Source of the DNA: Micavibrio sp. UBA6929
Lineage (GTDB): Bacteria; Pseudomonadota; Alphaproteobacteria; Micavibrionales; Micavibrionaceae
Direction of reading: 5' to 3'
Assembly: GCA_002448815.1 (NCBI GenBank)
Contig: DKAJ01000010.1
Coordinates: 1-26,270, forward strand
Length of the DNA: 26,270 bases
The notes beneath the pieces are model-generated. The model saw nothing but the letters and a program-made list of their open reading frames with translations. It had not been told where the DNA came from and did no database searches. Shown piece after piece: positions 1-7,816 of this stretch (positions are counted from its first letter, which is position 1; each line of letters begins with the position of its first letter). A program made the position numbers and the translations under genes.

Positions 1-19
1 CAAATTTTTCCTTAGACAT
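1..19 (-). CDS. tuf: Elongation factor Tu, N-terminal fragment (runs off left edge)
   Basis: Only the first six codons are inside the window, reading MSKEKF on the minus strand, which is a usual bacterial EF-Tu beginning. The ATG is preceded by an AAAGGA ribosome binding site, and the gene starts 35 bases after the fusA stop, in the standard str operon order (rpsL, rpsG, fusA, tuf). EF-Tu carries aminoacyl-tRNA to the ribosome as a GTP complex. The identification rests on these few residues plus gene order, which together are strong. A second tuf-like 3' end appears at the right edge of the window. Confidence 0.9.
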
Positions 20-54
20 TATTTCGTCCTTTCTTTTAACTCTTTTACTGAGGC

Positions 55-2163
55 TTATGCGCCCATTTTCTCTTTAACTTCTTGTGCGATTGCCGCTGGT
101 ACAGGCTCGTAACGGTCAAAGACCATAGAGAACTGCGCACGACCTGATGACATAGAACGCAATGGGTTGATGTAACCGAACATGTTCGCAAGAGGAACAG
201 AGGCTGTGATTACTTTTGCGTTACCACGATCTTCCATCGCATTAACTTGACCACGACGTGAGTTCAAATCACCGATGATGTCACCCATGTATTCTTCAGG
301 TGTTACAACTTCAACCTTCATCATTGGCTCAAGCAACTGAGGACCAGCAGCCTGCATACCTTCTTTGAAGGCTGCTTTCGCAGCGATTTCGAACGCCATA
401 ACAGATGAGTCAACATCGTGATATGAACCGTCAACAAGTGTTACTTTAAAGTCAAGCACTGGGAAGCCGGCGATAATACCAGTTTCTTTTGCCATTGTTA
501 GACCTTTTTCAACACCTGGGATGTATTCTTTAGGAACCGAACCACCAACAATTGTGTCAGCAAATTCAAAACCTGCGCCTGGCTCATTTGGTTCGAAGAT
601 AAGATCGATTTTCGCGAACTGACCAGAACCACCAGATTGTTTTTTGTGCGTGTAGCTGATCTCAGCTGTTTTCGTGATCGATTCACGGTAAGCAACCTGC
701 GGTGCACCGATGTTCGCTTCAACTTTAAATTCACGCTTCATACGATCAACCAAGATATCCAAGTGCAATTCACCCATACCTTTCATGATTGTCTGACCTG
801 ATTCATGGTCAACAGATACACGGAAAGATGGATCTTCTGCCGCCAAACGCTGAAGCGCTGTAGACATCTTCTCTTGGTCAGCCTTTGTTTTAGGCTCGAT
901 CGCGATCTCGATAACTGGCTCAGGGAATTCCATACGCTCAAGAACAACTTGATCTTTCATGTCTGAAAGTGTGTCACCTGTTGTTGTTTCTTTCAAACCA
1001 ACGAAGGCAACGATATCACCTGTGCTGGCTTCTTGGATTTCCTCACGGTTGTTTGAGTGCATCAAAAGCATACGACCAACGCGCTCGCGCTTGTCTTTCA
1101 CAGTGTTTTGTACGTAAGAACCAGATGTTACTTCACCAGCGTAGATACGTGCGAATGTCAAAGAACCAACAAATGGGTCGTTCATAACTTTAAATGCCAA
1201 AGCAGAGAATGGCTCGCTATCTTCAGGCTTACGGTTTTTAGGAGTATCAGAGTCAACTTCAACACCTTTTGTTTCACCAATATCCAAAGGAGAAGGCAAG
1301 TAATCAACAACGGCATCAAGCATTGGCTGAACACCTTTGTTTTTAAATGCAGAACCGCACATTACAGGAACAAGCTCACCAGAGATTGTACCTTTACGGA
1401 TACATTTTTTCAAAGTTGCGATGTCTGGCTCGTTACCTTCTAGGTAAGCTTCCATTGCATCGTCGTCTTGCTCAACAGCCATTTCAACAAGTTTCTCGCG
1501 GTATTCTTGCGCTTTATCAGCCAAGTCAGCAGGAATCTCTTCTTCACGGTACGTCGCGCCCAATTGCTCGCCATCCCAGATGATTGCTTTCATTTTAACA
1601 AGGTCAATAATACCAGCAAATTCGTTTTCCGCACCGATTGGCAATTGAATAGCCAAAGGATCAACACCAAGACGATCAACCATCATCTTCATTGTGTTGT
1701 AGTAATCCGCGCCGATTTTATCCATTTTGTTCACGAAACACATACGTGGCACGCTGTACTTATCAGCCTGACGCCATACTGTCTCTGTTTGTGGCTCAAC
1801 GCCTGCGTTCGCATCAAATACAGCAATCGCACCATCAAGAACGCGCAAAGAACGCTCAACTTCAATTGTGAAGTCAACGTGCCCTGGTGTGTCGATGATG
1901 TTCAAACGGAAACGTGCTTCTGGATCAACACCGTGTTGTGGGCCGTTCCAGAATGTTGTTGTCGCAGCAGATGTAATGGTAATACCACGCTCTTGCTCTT
2001 GCTCCATCCAGTCCATAGTAGCCGCACCATCGTGCACCTCACCAATTTTGTGAGACTTACCAGAGTAAAACAAAATACGCTCTGTTGTTGTTGTTTTACC
2101 AGCATCGATGTGCGCCATGATACCGAAGTTACGATAGTGACTGATTGGATATTCGCGAGCCAT
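55..2163 (-). CDS. fusA: Elongation factor G
   Basis: This 702-residue protein has the normal EF-G length. The GTPase motifs are intact: the P-loop AHIDAGKT near residue 17, switch I with RGITI near residue 60, DTPGH near residue 92 and NKMD near residue 145. The later domains are recognisable, including the domain IV segment around YRESIT and the GGSVP/PKEYIP stretch, and the C-terminal domain with MGDIIGDLNSRRG. EF-G drives translocation on the ribosome and, with RRF, ribosome recycling. The ATG is preceded by an AAGGAT ribosome binding site. It sits between rpsG (37 bases upstream) and tuf (35 bases downstream), so it is surely co-transcribed with them. Nothing in the sequence looks unusual. 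Confidence 0.98.
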   Translation of the reverse strand: MAREYPISHYRNFGIMAHIDAGKTTTTERILFYSGKSHKIGEVHDGAATMDWMEQEQERGITITSAATTTFWNGPQHGVDPEARFRLNIIDTPGHVDFTIEVERSLRVLDGAIAVFDANAGVEPQTETVWRQADKYSVPRMCFVNKMDKIGADYYNTMKMMVDRLGVDPLAIQLPIGAENEFAGIIDLVKMKAIIWDGEQLGATYREEEIPADLADKAQEYREKLVEMAVEQDDDAMEAYLEGNEPDIATLKKCIRKGTISGELVPVMCGSAFKNKGVQPMLDAVVDYLPSPLDIGETKGVEVDSDTPKNRKPEDSEPFSALAFKVMNDPFVGSLTFARIYAGEVTSGSYVQNTVKDKRERVGRMLLMHSNNREEIQEASTGDIVAFVGLKETTTGDTLSDMKDQVVLERMEFPEPVIEIAIEPKTKADQEKMSTALQRLAAEDPSFRVSVDHESGQTIMKGMGELHLDILVDRMKREFKVEANIGAPQVAYRESITKTAEISYTHKKQSGGSGQFAKIDLIFEPNEPGAGFEFADTIVGGSVPKEYIPGVEKGLTMAKETGIIAGFPVLDFKVTLVDGSYHDVDSSVMAFEIAAKAAFKEGMQAAGPQLLEPMMKVEVVTPEEYMGDIIGDLNSRRGQVNAMEDRGNAKVITASVPLANMFGYINPLRSMSSGRAQFSMVFDRYEPVPAAIAQEVKEKMGA

Positions 2164-2200
2164 GTTATTTAATCCTTGTTTCTAAACGTTCTTATAATTA

Positions 2201-2731
2201 TTACCAACGGAAGTGAGCAAATGCTTTGTTTGCTTCCGCCATCTTGTGCGTATCGTCGCGCTTCTTAACAGCAGAACCACGATCATTGGCCGCATCCAAG
2301 ATTTCACCCGCAACGCGTGCAACCATTGTGTTTTCACTGCGCTTGCGTGAAGCATCGATAATCCAGCGCATTGCAAGAGCAATACCGCGCTCGTGACGCA
2401 CTTCAACAGGAACCTGATATGTCGCACCACCAACACGGCGTGAACGCACTTCAAGTTTAGGCTTAACTTTTTTCAATGCACGGTGGAACAATGCCAAACC
2501 TTTACTCTTAGAAAGCAACGCAGCTGTATCGCCCGCCTCTTCGCTTTCATCGCTCAAGTTTTCGTTAACTGCTTTTGCTTCCAGAATTTCAATCGCACCA
2601 TATACGATTTTCTCAGCAACGAATTTCTTGCCATCAATCATGATGTTATTGATAAATTTAGAAAGAACAGTATCTCCAAATTTTGGATCTGGAAGAACTT
2701 CTCTTTTTTCTGCTGCGTGACGACGTGACAT
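2201..2731 (-). CDS. rpsG: 30S ribosomal protein S7, with an internal insertion
   Basis: This is clearly S7: it starts MSRRHAAEKREV, has the EVRSRRVGGATYQVPVEV block and the RGSAVKKRDDTHKMAEANKA block, and ends AHFRW. S7 nucleates assembly of the 30S head by binding the 3' domain of 16S rRNA and sits near the E site. The protein is 176 residues, against about 156 in most alphaproteobacteria. The excess is internal: about 28 residues separate LEAK (50-53) from FHRAL (82 onward), where about 8 are usual. The extra stretch is rich in Asp, Glu and Ser (roughly residues 56-76). An AGGAG ribosome binding site precedes the ATG. It lies 23 bases after rpsL in the same operon. Confidence 0.97.
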   Translation of the reverse strand: MSRRHAAEKREVLPDPKFGDTVLSKFINNIMIDGKKFVAEKIVYGAIEILEAKAVNENLSDESEEAGDTAALLSKSKGLALFHRALKKVKPKLEVRSRRVGGATYQVPVEVRHERGIALAMRWIIDASRKRSENTMVARVAGEILDAANDRGSAVKKRDDTHKMAEANKAFAHFRW

Positions 2732-2754
2732 ATTATTCTATCTCCTAGTAAAAC

Positions 2755-3126
2755 TTATTTCGGCTTCTTAACACCGTAGCGTGAACGAGATTGCTTACGG
2801 TTACCAACGCCTTGAGTATCAAGCGCACCGCGAACAACAGTATAACGAACACCAGGCAAGTCTTTTACACGACCGCCGCGCACAAGAACGACTGAGTGCT
2901 CTTGCAGGTTGTGGCCTTCACCTGGGATGTAACAGATAACTTCGTGACCTGTTGTCAAACGAACTTTGGCAACTTTACGAAGCGCCGAGTTAGGTTTCTT
3001 AGGTGTGGTTGTATAAACACGTGTACAAACACCGCGGCGCTGAGGATTGCTTTTCAGTGCACGGTTTTTCTTTGACTTAACAACCTTTTGTCGCGGCTTG
3101 CGAATTAACTGTTGTATAGTTGGCAT
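2755..3126 (-). CDS. rpsL: 30S ribosomal protein S12
   Basis: At 123 residues this is standard-length S12, starting MPTIQQLIRKPR and ending SRYGVKKPK. S12 sits at the decoding centre and monitors codon-anticodon pairing. The loop TTPKKPNSALRK and the loop GGRVKDLPGVRY both keep the lysines that are mutated in streptomycin-resistant strains, so the sequence is of the sensitive type at those positions. The aspartate in DLPG that RimO methylthiolates in other bacteria is present. It is the first gene of the operon here. The ribosome binding site is modest (AAGGGCGAG upstream of ATG), and a good promoter lies about 50 bases upstream. In many alphaproteobacteria rpoC precedes rpsL. Here a divergent regulator gene does. 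Confidence 0.98.
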   Translation of the reverse strand: MPTIQQLIRKPRQKVVKSKKNRALKSNPQRRGVCTRVYTTTPKKPNSALRKVAKVRLTTGHEVICYIPGEGHNLQEHSVVLVRGGRVKDLPGVRYTVVRGALDTQGVGNRKQSRSRYGVKKPK

Positions 3127-3177
3127 ACTTTATCTCGCCCTTACGTTAAAATTCATTTCAAAAATTTAAGATGCGTG

Positions 3178-3207
3178 CATATACAGAAAAGGAAAACAGT
3201 TTGTCAA
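3178..3207 (-). promoter_or_regulatory. Probable sigma-70 promoter of the str operon
   Basis: On the minus strand a perfect TTGACA (3202-3207) is followed after 18 bases by TATATG (3178-3183). This would start transcription near 3171 and give a leader of about 45 bases before rpsL. It is the only strong promoter-like pair between rpsL and the divergent regulator that faces rpsL. Confidence 0.65.
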
Positions 3208-3254
3208 CTATTTTCTCTTGATTGAATAAGCAGAGCATCCCTTGGATCGGATGG

Positions 3255-3311
3255 TGCGCCCTTAGTCTTTTTAGCTACATAAGAGCAGTCTTCCCGACTC
3301 ATGTGGGCGCA
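3255..3311. repeat. 7-bp inverted repeat enclosing 43 bases
   Basis: TGCGCCC at 3255-3261 is the exact reverse complement of GGGCGCA at 3305-3311. A smaller AGTC/GACT pair (3287-3290 with 3296-3299) nests inside. It could be the closing stem of a small structured RNA or mere chance. No T-run follows on either strand, so it is not a terminator. Confidence 0.3.
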
Positions 3312-3418
3312 ACTTAGTTGAATATGATTCGGTGGTCAACATTTATTTTACGAATCATTGAAATTTTTGAATCAAGGTTCGCAAGGAAAGAATCGGCAGG
3401 CGCTCTGCCCTATCCGCC

Positions 3419-3447
3419 TTGTTAATCATTTAGAAAGAGCATATATA
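3419..3447 (+). promoter_or_regulatory. Candidate promoter of the response regulator gene
   Basis: TTGTTA (3419-3424) and TATATA (3442-3447) are separated by exactly 17 bases and would start transcription near 3455, about 40 bases before the regulator's ATG. The surrounding region is AT-rich, which lowers specificity. Confidence 0.4.
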
Positions 3448-3494
3448 TTATAGTGCAATTATAAGGCGAACAAACACGCGGTTCTTTTATCTCT

Positions 3495-4901
3495 ATGACT
3501 GACACGATTCTTATTGTTGACGATGACCCTATGCAGCTTCAGATGCTCAGCATCCTGATACGGCGCAAACTCTCGCTCGACAGTATTAAATGCGGCAATG
3601 GTCACGAAGCGCTCAAGCTGCTATCCCAGGACACGCAGCGCACTATTAAACTTGTGATCTTAGATCTTAATATGCCGCATATCAGTGGTCTTGATGTTTT
3701 AAAGGAAATCACAAAAACACACCCACGTCTTCCTGTTATTATGCTGACTGGCAGTAGTGACATCCAAGACGCCGTAACCGCGCTAAAATGCGGAGCCTTT
3801 GACTTCATATCAAAACCCTATGAGGCCGAGCGCATGGCACTGACGGTTAAGAACGCTCTTAAGCTAAGCCTCCTTTCGAATGAAGTTAAACGCCTTAAAA
3901 GCACTGCCGAAGGGGCGTTTACCTTTGACCGCATGATCGGCGCGGAAAGTGGCTTAAAATCTGTCATCAACATTGGACGCAAAGCCGCCGCTAGCGATAT
4001 ACCCGTTTTAATCCACGGCGAAACAGGCACAGGTAAAGAAGTTATGGCACGCGCACTGCACGGTGAAAGCCCGCGCGCAGAAGAGCCTTTTATCGCAGTA
4101 AATTGCGGCGCCATCCCTGCCCAATTGGTGGAAAGCACCCTTTTCGGACATGAAAAAGGCGCATTTACTGGCGCAACCGAGCAAGCGCTTGGCAAGTTTC
4201 GTGAAGCACAAGGCGGAACAATTTTTCTAGATGAAGTTGGGGAACTTCCCCTAGAGGCGCAAGTAAAGCTTTTACGCACTCTGCAGCAAAATGAAGTCGA
4301 GCCTGTCGGCGCGGGCAAGCCTGTTCCCATTAATGTGCGCGTCATCTCAGCAACGCACAAAAACCTCCAAAACGAAGTTCAAAATGGCACATTTCGTGAA
4401 GATTTGTTCTTCCGCCTTAATGTGCTTGGCATTGACCTTCCGCCTTTAAGGCAGCGCACACAAGACATTCCCGCCTTGGTCGAGCATTTCATTGCGCGCA
4501 TTTGCGACATAGATGACCGCCCCTCGCCAACAATCAGTCCCAGCGCAATGTCTTATTTAAAGCAGCAACCTTGGGACGGCAATGTTCGGCAGCTGGAAAA
4601 CAGCCTGCGTAAAATTTTAGTGCTGTGCGATAACGACCCCATTGAAGACACCGACATCAAAAATGTCCTTCATGTCGGCAGCGCTTCGCCTGCAAGCAGC
4701 GCACCACAATCTGCCAACCAAAACCCCACTCATAACAGTGCCTACAGCATCTTTACAGACAAAGGCGAGATCAAGCCCCTCACCCAGATTGAGGCCGAAG
4801 TCATGGATTTAGCCCTCAGCATGACGGATAACAACACAACGCAAGCCGCAAAGATGTTGGGCATGGCCAAATCCACATTCTACCGTAAAAACGCAAAATA
4901 A
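3495..4901 (+). CDS. Sigma-54-dependent response regulator, NtrC family
   Basis: This 468-residue protein has the full NtrC-family layout. The N-terminal receiver domain has the acidic cluster D9-D11, phosphoacceptor D57 in ILDLNMP, T85 and K107. The AAA+ domain has Walker A GETGTGKE (175-182), the sigma-54 contact loop GAFTGA (222-227) and Walker B IFLDE (about 243-247). A Fis-type helix-turn-helix ends the protein (NNTTQAAKMLGMAKSTFYRK). Because GAFTGA is intact, it should activate sigma-54 RNA polymerase after phosphorylation. No histidine kinase lies next to it, so its partner is elsewhere. The ATG has no clear ribosome binding site, but starting any later would remove the acidic cluster. 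It precedes the efflux operon by 144 bases on the same strand, so it may control that operon. This is inference only. The exact subfamily (NtrX, DctD or LuxO type) cannot be fixed. Confidence 0.93.
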   Translation: MTDTILIVDDDPMQLQMLSILIRRKLSLDSIKCGNGHEALKLLSQDTQRTIKLVILDLNMPHISGLDVLKEITKTHPRLPVIMLTGSSDIQDAVTALKCGAFDFISKPYEAERMALTVKNALKLSLLSNEVKRLKSTAEGAFTFDRMIGAESGLKSVINIGRKAAASDIPVLIHGETGTGKEVMARALHGESPRAEEPFIAVNCGAIPAQLVESTLFGHEKGAFTGATEQALGKFREAQGGTIFLDEVGELPLEAQVKLLRTLQQNEVEPVGAGKPVPINVRVISATHKNLQNEVQNGTFREDLFFRLNVLGIDLPPLRQRTQDIPALVEHFIARICDIDDRPSPTISPSAMSYLKQQPWDGNVRQLENSLRKILVLCDNDPIEDTDIKNVLHVGSASPASSAPQSANQNPTHNSAYSIFTDKGEIKPLTQIEAEVMDLALSMTDNNTTQAAKMLGMAKSTFYRKNAK

Positions 4902-5045
4902 TCGTTTCAAAGCGTCAGCACTCATTCTTCTACACGTTATATAAGCAAGGATAATTTTCCCCAGCTATTGTGCGCATGCAATCGCTTGCGCCTTGTCGCG
5001 CTTAGGGGGCTATGCTTGAATAATAGAACTTCAAAAGGATTCTCT

Positions 5046-6569
5046 ATGCTGTTTCAGGCACTTTCATCGCGGACATCTTCCGCTTTTAAAGCAACACTAC
5101 ACTGCACAGCCGCGCTTAGCTGCTTGCTGCTTGGTGGGTGCTGGCAAAGTGTGCCTGACTTTTCATCCCTCAAAGGCGATGTCCTTAAAATGGTCAAACT
5201 GGATCAGCCTGAAGACACGCACGGCTTTATCAATCAAACCACCAGTGACCAAACGCAGATGCCGCACAGTATGGCGCGCTGGTGGGAAACAATCGATGAT
5301 CCGTTGTTACAGCGATATGTCGATAAGCTCTTGAAGCAAAACCTAGACATCACCCAAGCAACGCAGCGCATTATGCAAGCACGCACCGAGCTTACCACCG
5401 CGCGCAGTGACTTTTTGCCCTCTCTTACGACAACGCAAAATGCAGGGCGCAGCTTTGCGCCCAACGCCACAACTGACCAACGCCAATACGCCAATAGCTT
5501 TGGCGCTGACCTTGATATTAGCTGGCAACTGGATTTATTTGGTAAAATCCGCAAGTCAACAGAGGCCGCGCAAGCGCGCTTTGACGCTACTATTTATGAG
5601 CGCGAAGCCTTAGCGCAATCGTTGGTCGCTGCCTTACTAGAGCGCCGCGTCGCCATTGCCGTGCAGGCGCACATGCTTACCCTGTCAGAGCAAATCGCTA
5701 CCAATGCGAAGAATACGCTCGACATCGTCAAGCGCCGCTATGAGGCCGGTGCAAATGGCGTTACACTCGCAGAAGTTTACAGCGCGCAAAATGCTTATGA
5801 CATGGCGATGGCCAATACACATGACTATGACATTGCCCTGCATGAGAATATATACGCGCTTGATGTCTTGCTGGGCGACCAGCCTGGAACGAACCAACCT
5901 CTTATCGAATCCTTCCCCCTTGCCAGCACCCCACCAAGCGCGCCTGCATGCCTTCCTGCCTCGCTGCTTGACCGCAGACCCGACCTCAAATCAAGCGAAC
6001 TTGCACTCAAGGCCGCTAGCGCAGATATCAGCGTTGCTGTGGCAGATCTCTACCCAGATTTAACGCTTGGAGGATCCCTCGGCGTGACGGGTGATAGCAC
6101 AGGTAACCTGCTCACCGCAGACAGACTGGCCGGATCGCTTCTAGGGACGCTGACGACAAGGCTTTTCGAAGGCGGCGCGCTTCATGCAAATATTCAAATG
6201 CGCGAGGCTCAAGCCCGCGAACAAGCAGCGCTATACGCCCAAAATATCCTTGACGCGATAGAAGAAGTTGAAAACGCCATGAAAAGCGAGCGCGAACTTA
6301 GCAATAAATTGCTCAGTGCCCAGCATGCCTTCGATACGCTCACTAAGGCCGAAGACGTTGCCCAAAAGCGCTATGAGCGCGGCACGATTACCGCGCAAGA
6401 CCTTCTGGAAGCGCGCAATAATACGCTTAACGCCGGTATCACACTCCACCAGACACAGCAAAATCTTTGGAGCGCACGCACTGCCCTTTATCTCGCGCTT
6501 GGCGGGAACTGGTTTGGCGGACACAATGTCTGCAAAATGGCTAATAACGGACAAGACACTGAAAAATAA
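5046..6569 (+). CDS. Outer-membrane efflux lipoprotein, NodT/TolC family
   Basis: The 507-residue product is an outer-membrane factor of the NodT family. A signal peptide ends in the lipobox LLGGC, so the mature protein should begin with a lipidated Cys. The motif MARWWETIDDPLL and two repeated efflux domains follow (roughly residues 75-270 and 300-490), with long helices such as ITQATQRIMQARTEL and the LLDRRPDLKSSELALKAA stretch. The start is the ATG at 5046: AAAAGGA lies just upstream, and the signal peptide begins there. The longer in-frame opening from 4968 adds 26 residues with no sensible leader. It would form the outer-membrane channel for the membrane fusion protein and RND pump that follow, 17 bases downstream. 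Substrates cannot be told from sequence. Confidence 0.93.
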   Translation: MLFQALSSRTSSAFKATLHCTAALSCLLLGGCWQSVPDFSSLKGDVLKMVKLDQPEDTHGFINQTTSDQTQMPHSMARWWETIDDPLLQRYVDKLLKQNLDITQATQRIMQARTELTTARSDFLPSLTTTQNAGRSFAPNATTDQRQYANSFGADLDISWQLDLFGKIRKSTEAAQARFDATIYEREALAQSLVAALLERRVAIAVQAHMLTLSEQIATNAKNTLDIVKRRYEAGANGVTLAEVYSAQNAYDMAMANTHDYDIALHENIYALDVLLGDQPGTNQPLIESFPLASTPPSAPACLPASLLDRRPDLKSSELALKAASADISVAVADLYPDLTLGGSLGVTGDSTGNLLTADRLAGSLLGTLTTRLFEGGALHANIQMREAQAREQAALYAQNILDAIEEVENAMKSERELSNKLLSAQHAFDTLTKAEDVAQKRYERGTITAQDLLEARNNTLNAGITLHQTQQNLWSARTALYLALGGNWFGGHNVCKMANNGQDTEK

Positions 6570-6586
6570 GAAAGATAAACACAAGC

Positions 6587-7816
6587 ATGACACAGCAACA
6601 TAGTCCAGAAGATAAGGTTAAAGGGTATATTCAGCTCGCCTTTGTGATTGCATTTATTGTGGCATCCTTTGTCGCATCAGCGCTGCTTGGCGTTTCTAAG
6701 ACCCCTATCCGTCAAGAGGCTCCAGCGCCGCGTGTCCTCAGTGTCGAGGCTGTTCAGGTCACGCCAGGACGTCACCAGATCACCTTCTCAACAACCGGCC
6801 TTATCAAAGCGCGCGCCGAGGTTGAGATCAGCCCAGAGGTCAGCGGACGCGTGATCTCGGTCAACGATAGCGCCTTTGCTGGGGGCACATTCGAGGCTGG
6901 CGAGCTGCTCTTCCAAATCGAACCGAAGGATTACCAACTTGCACTGCGCGATGCCGAAGCGGCCGTAGCACAGGCCAGCGCCGCATATGACCTTGAAATG
7001 GCCGAAAGCAATCTTGCCATTGCCGAATGGAAACAAATACAAGGTGACCGCTTGCCACCTGCTTTGGTGGCGCGCAAACCACAACTTAACGAGGCCAAAG
7101 CAACATTGCGCGCGGCGCAAGCCCAATTAAGCGATGCAACCCTTGACCTTGAGCGCACTGTTTATTCCCTGCCATTTAAGGGCCGGGTTATTACAAGCAC
7201 CTTAACCCCCGGCCAGCTGTTAACTGCGGGACAGTCATACGGCACAGCATACGACATGAGCTCCCTTGAAGTTCAGGCTTCTTTAGATGCCAAGAAACTC
7301 TCATGGCTGATGGAGACACAAGATCCATACATCACCGTTACGACACAGTTCCAAGGGCAAGAACACCGATTCAAAGGCGCACTGAAACGCGGCGCATCTG
7401 GCCTAGATAGCACAACGCGCTTTGGGCAAATTGCAGTTGCACTTGCCGATAATGCCATCAAATCTGCACGCACCAGCGCAGGATTAATCCCCGGCCTATT
7501 TGCCGATCTGGACATCAAGGGGCCTTTTGTCGATGACGTGGTTGCCCTGCCGTCTACGGCGCTCCAGAAAGGCGGCGCCATTTGGCGCATTAACCCTGCG
7601 ACACAAACGCTGCACCGCGCGGACGCCGAGATCATCTACTCAAACGGCCAAACGATCTTCATTCGCGGCATCAAGGGCACATCGACCATTGTCACAAGTA
7701 AACTTCCCGGTGGAGCGCAGGATATGAAGGTTCAGTATACGCTGCGCCCTCTTGATGATGCGCTTCAGCCTAGCACAAGCAATCCTGAACAATTGGTGAT
7801 GAATAATGGATACTAA
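6587..7816 (+). CDS. RND efflux membrane fusion protein (HlyD/AcrA family)
   Basis: The 409-residue protein has an N-terminal membrane anchor (about residues 14-36) and the usual periplasmic adaptor order: a beta-barrel/lipoyl half with the motif ARAEVEISPEVSGRV, an alpha hairpin (residues about 110-180, rich in Ala, Glu and Gln), the second lipoyl half (PFKGRV near 200), and a beta-barrel plus membrane-proximal domain. It would link the inner-membrane RND pump to the outer-membrane lipoprotein upstream. The anchor is a transmembrane helix rather than a lipobox. A purine-rich AAGAAAG precedes the ATG. The gene starts 17 bases after the preceding stop, and its end overlaps the RND pump gene by 11 bases, so translational coupling is likely. 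Confidence 0.93.
   Translation: MTQQHSPEDKVKGYIQLAFVIAFIVASFVASALLGVSKTPIRQEAPAPRVLSVEAVQVTPGRHQITFSTTGLIKARAEVEISPEVSGRVISVNDSAFAGGTFEAGELLFQIEPKDYQLALRDAEAAVAQASAAYDLEMAESNLAIAEWKQIQGDRLPPALVARKPQLNEAKATLRAAQAQLSDATLDLERTVYSLPFKGRVITSTLTPGQLLTAGQSYGTAYDMSSLEVQASLDAKKLSWLMETQDPYITVTTQFQGQEHRFKGALKRGASGLDSTTRFGQIAVALADNAIKSARTSAGLIPGLFADLDIKGPFVDDVVALPSTALQKGGAIWRINPATQTLHRADAEIIYSNGQTIFIRGIKGTSTIVTSKLPGGAQDMKVQYTLRPLDDALQPSTSNPEQLVMNNGY

Larger units (their letters stand above)
3127..3494. other. 368-base intergenic region between divergent rpsL and the response regulator
   Basis: No credible reading frame and no tRNA-like fold was seen here. It holds the rpsL promoter (3178-3207), a promoter-like pair for the regulator (3419-3447), a distant inverted repeat TGCGCCC/GGGCGCA (3255-3261 with 3305-3311) and a short hairpin GGCAG-GCGCT-CTGCC (3395-3409) without a T-run. 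The middle part, about 3210-3400, is unexplained. It could hold a small RNA or regulator sites, but nothing in it is diagnostic. Confidence 0.6.

Noticed and set aside
1468..2172. 234-codon open frame antisense to fusA
   Set aside because: It lies wholly opposite the conserved fusA gene, has no family resemblance and an odd composition rich in Cys, His and Asn. It is a mirror of fusA codon bias.
3818..4360. 180-codon frame antisense to the response regulator
   Set aside because: It lies opposite conserved AAA+ domain sequence and is Ser/Pro/Ala/Arg-rich without any motif.
5005..5019. Possible sigma-54 site GGGGGCT-ATGC-TTGA before the efflux genes
   Set aside because: The GG and TTG parts fit the spacing, but the near-invariant C of the -12 GC element is A, so it fails the core consensus.
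4968..5045. Upstream in-frame extension of the NodT-family lipoprotein
   Set aside because: The ATG at 5046 has AAAAGGA upstream and starts a lipoprotein signal peptide. The 26 extra residues would bury it.
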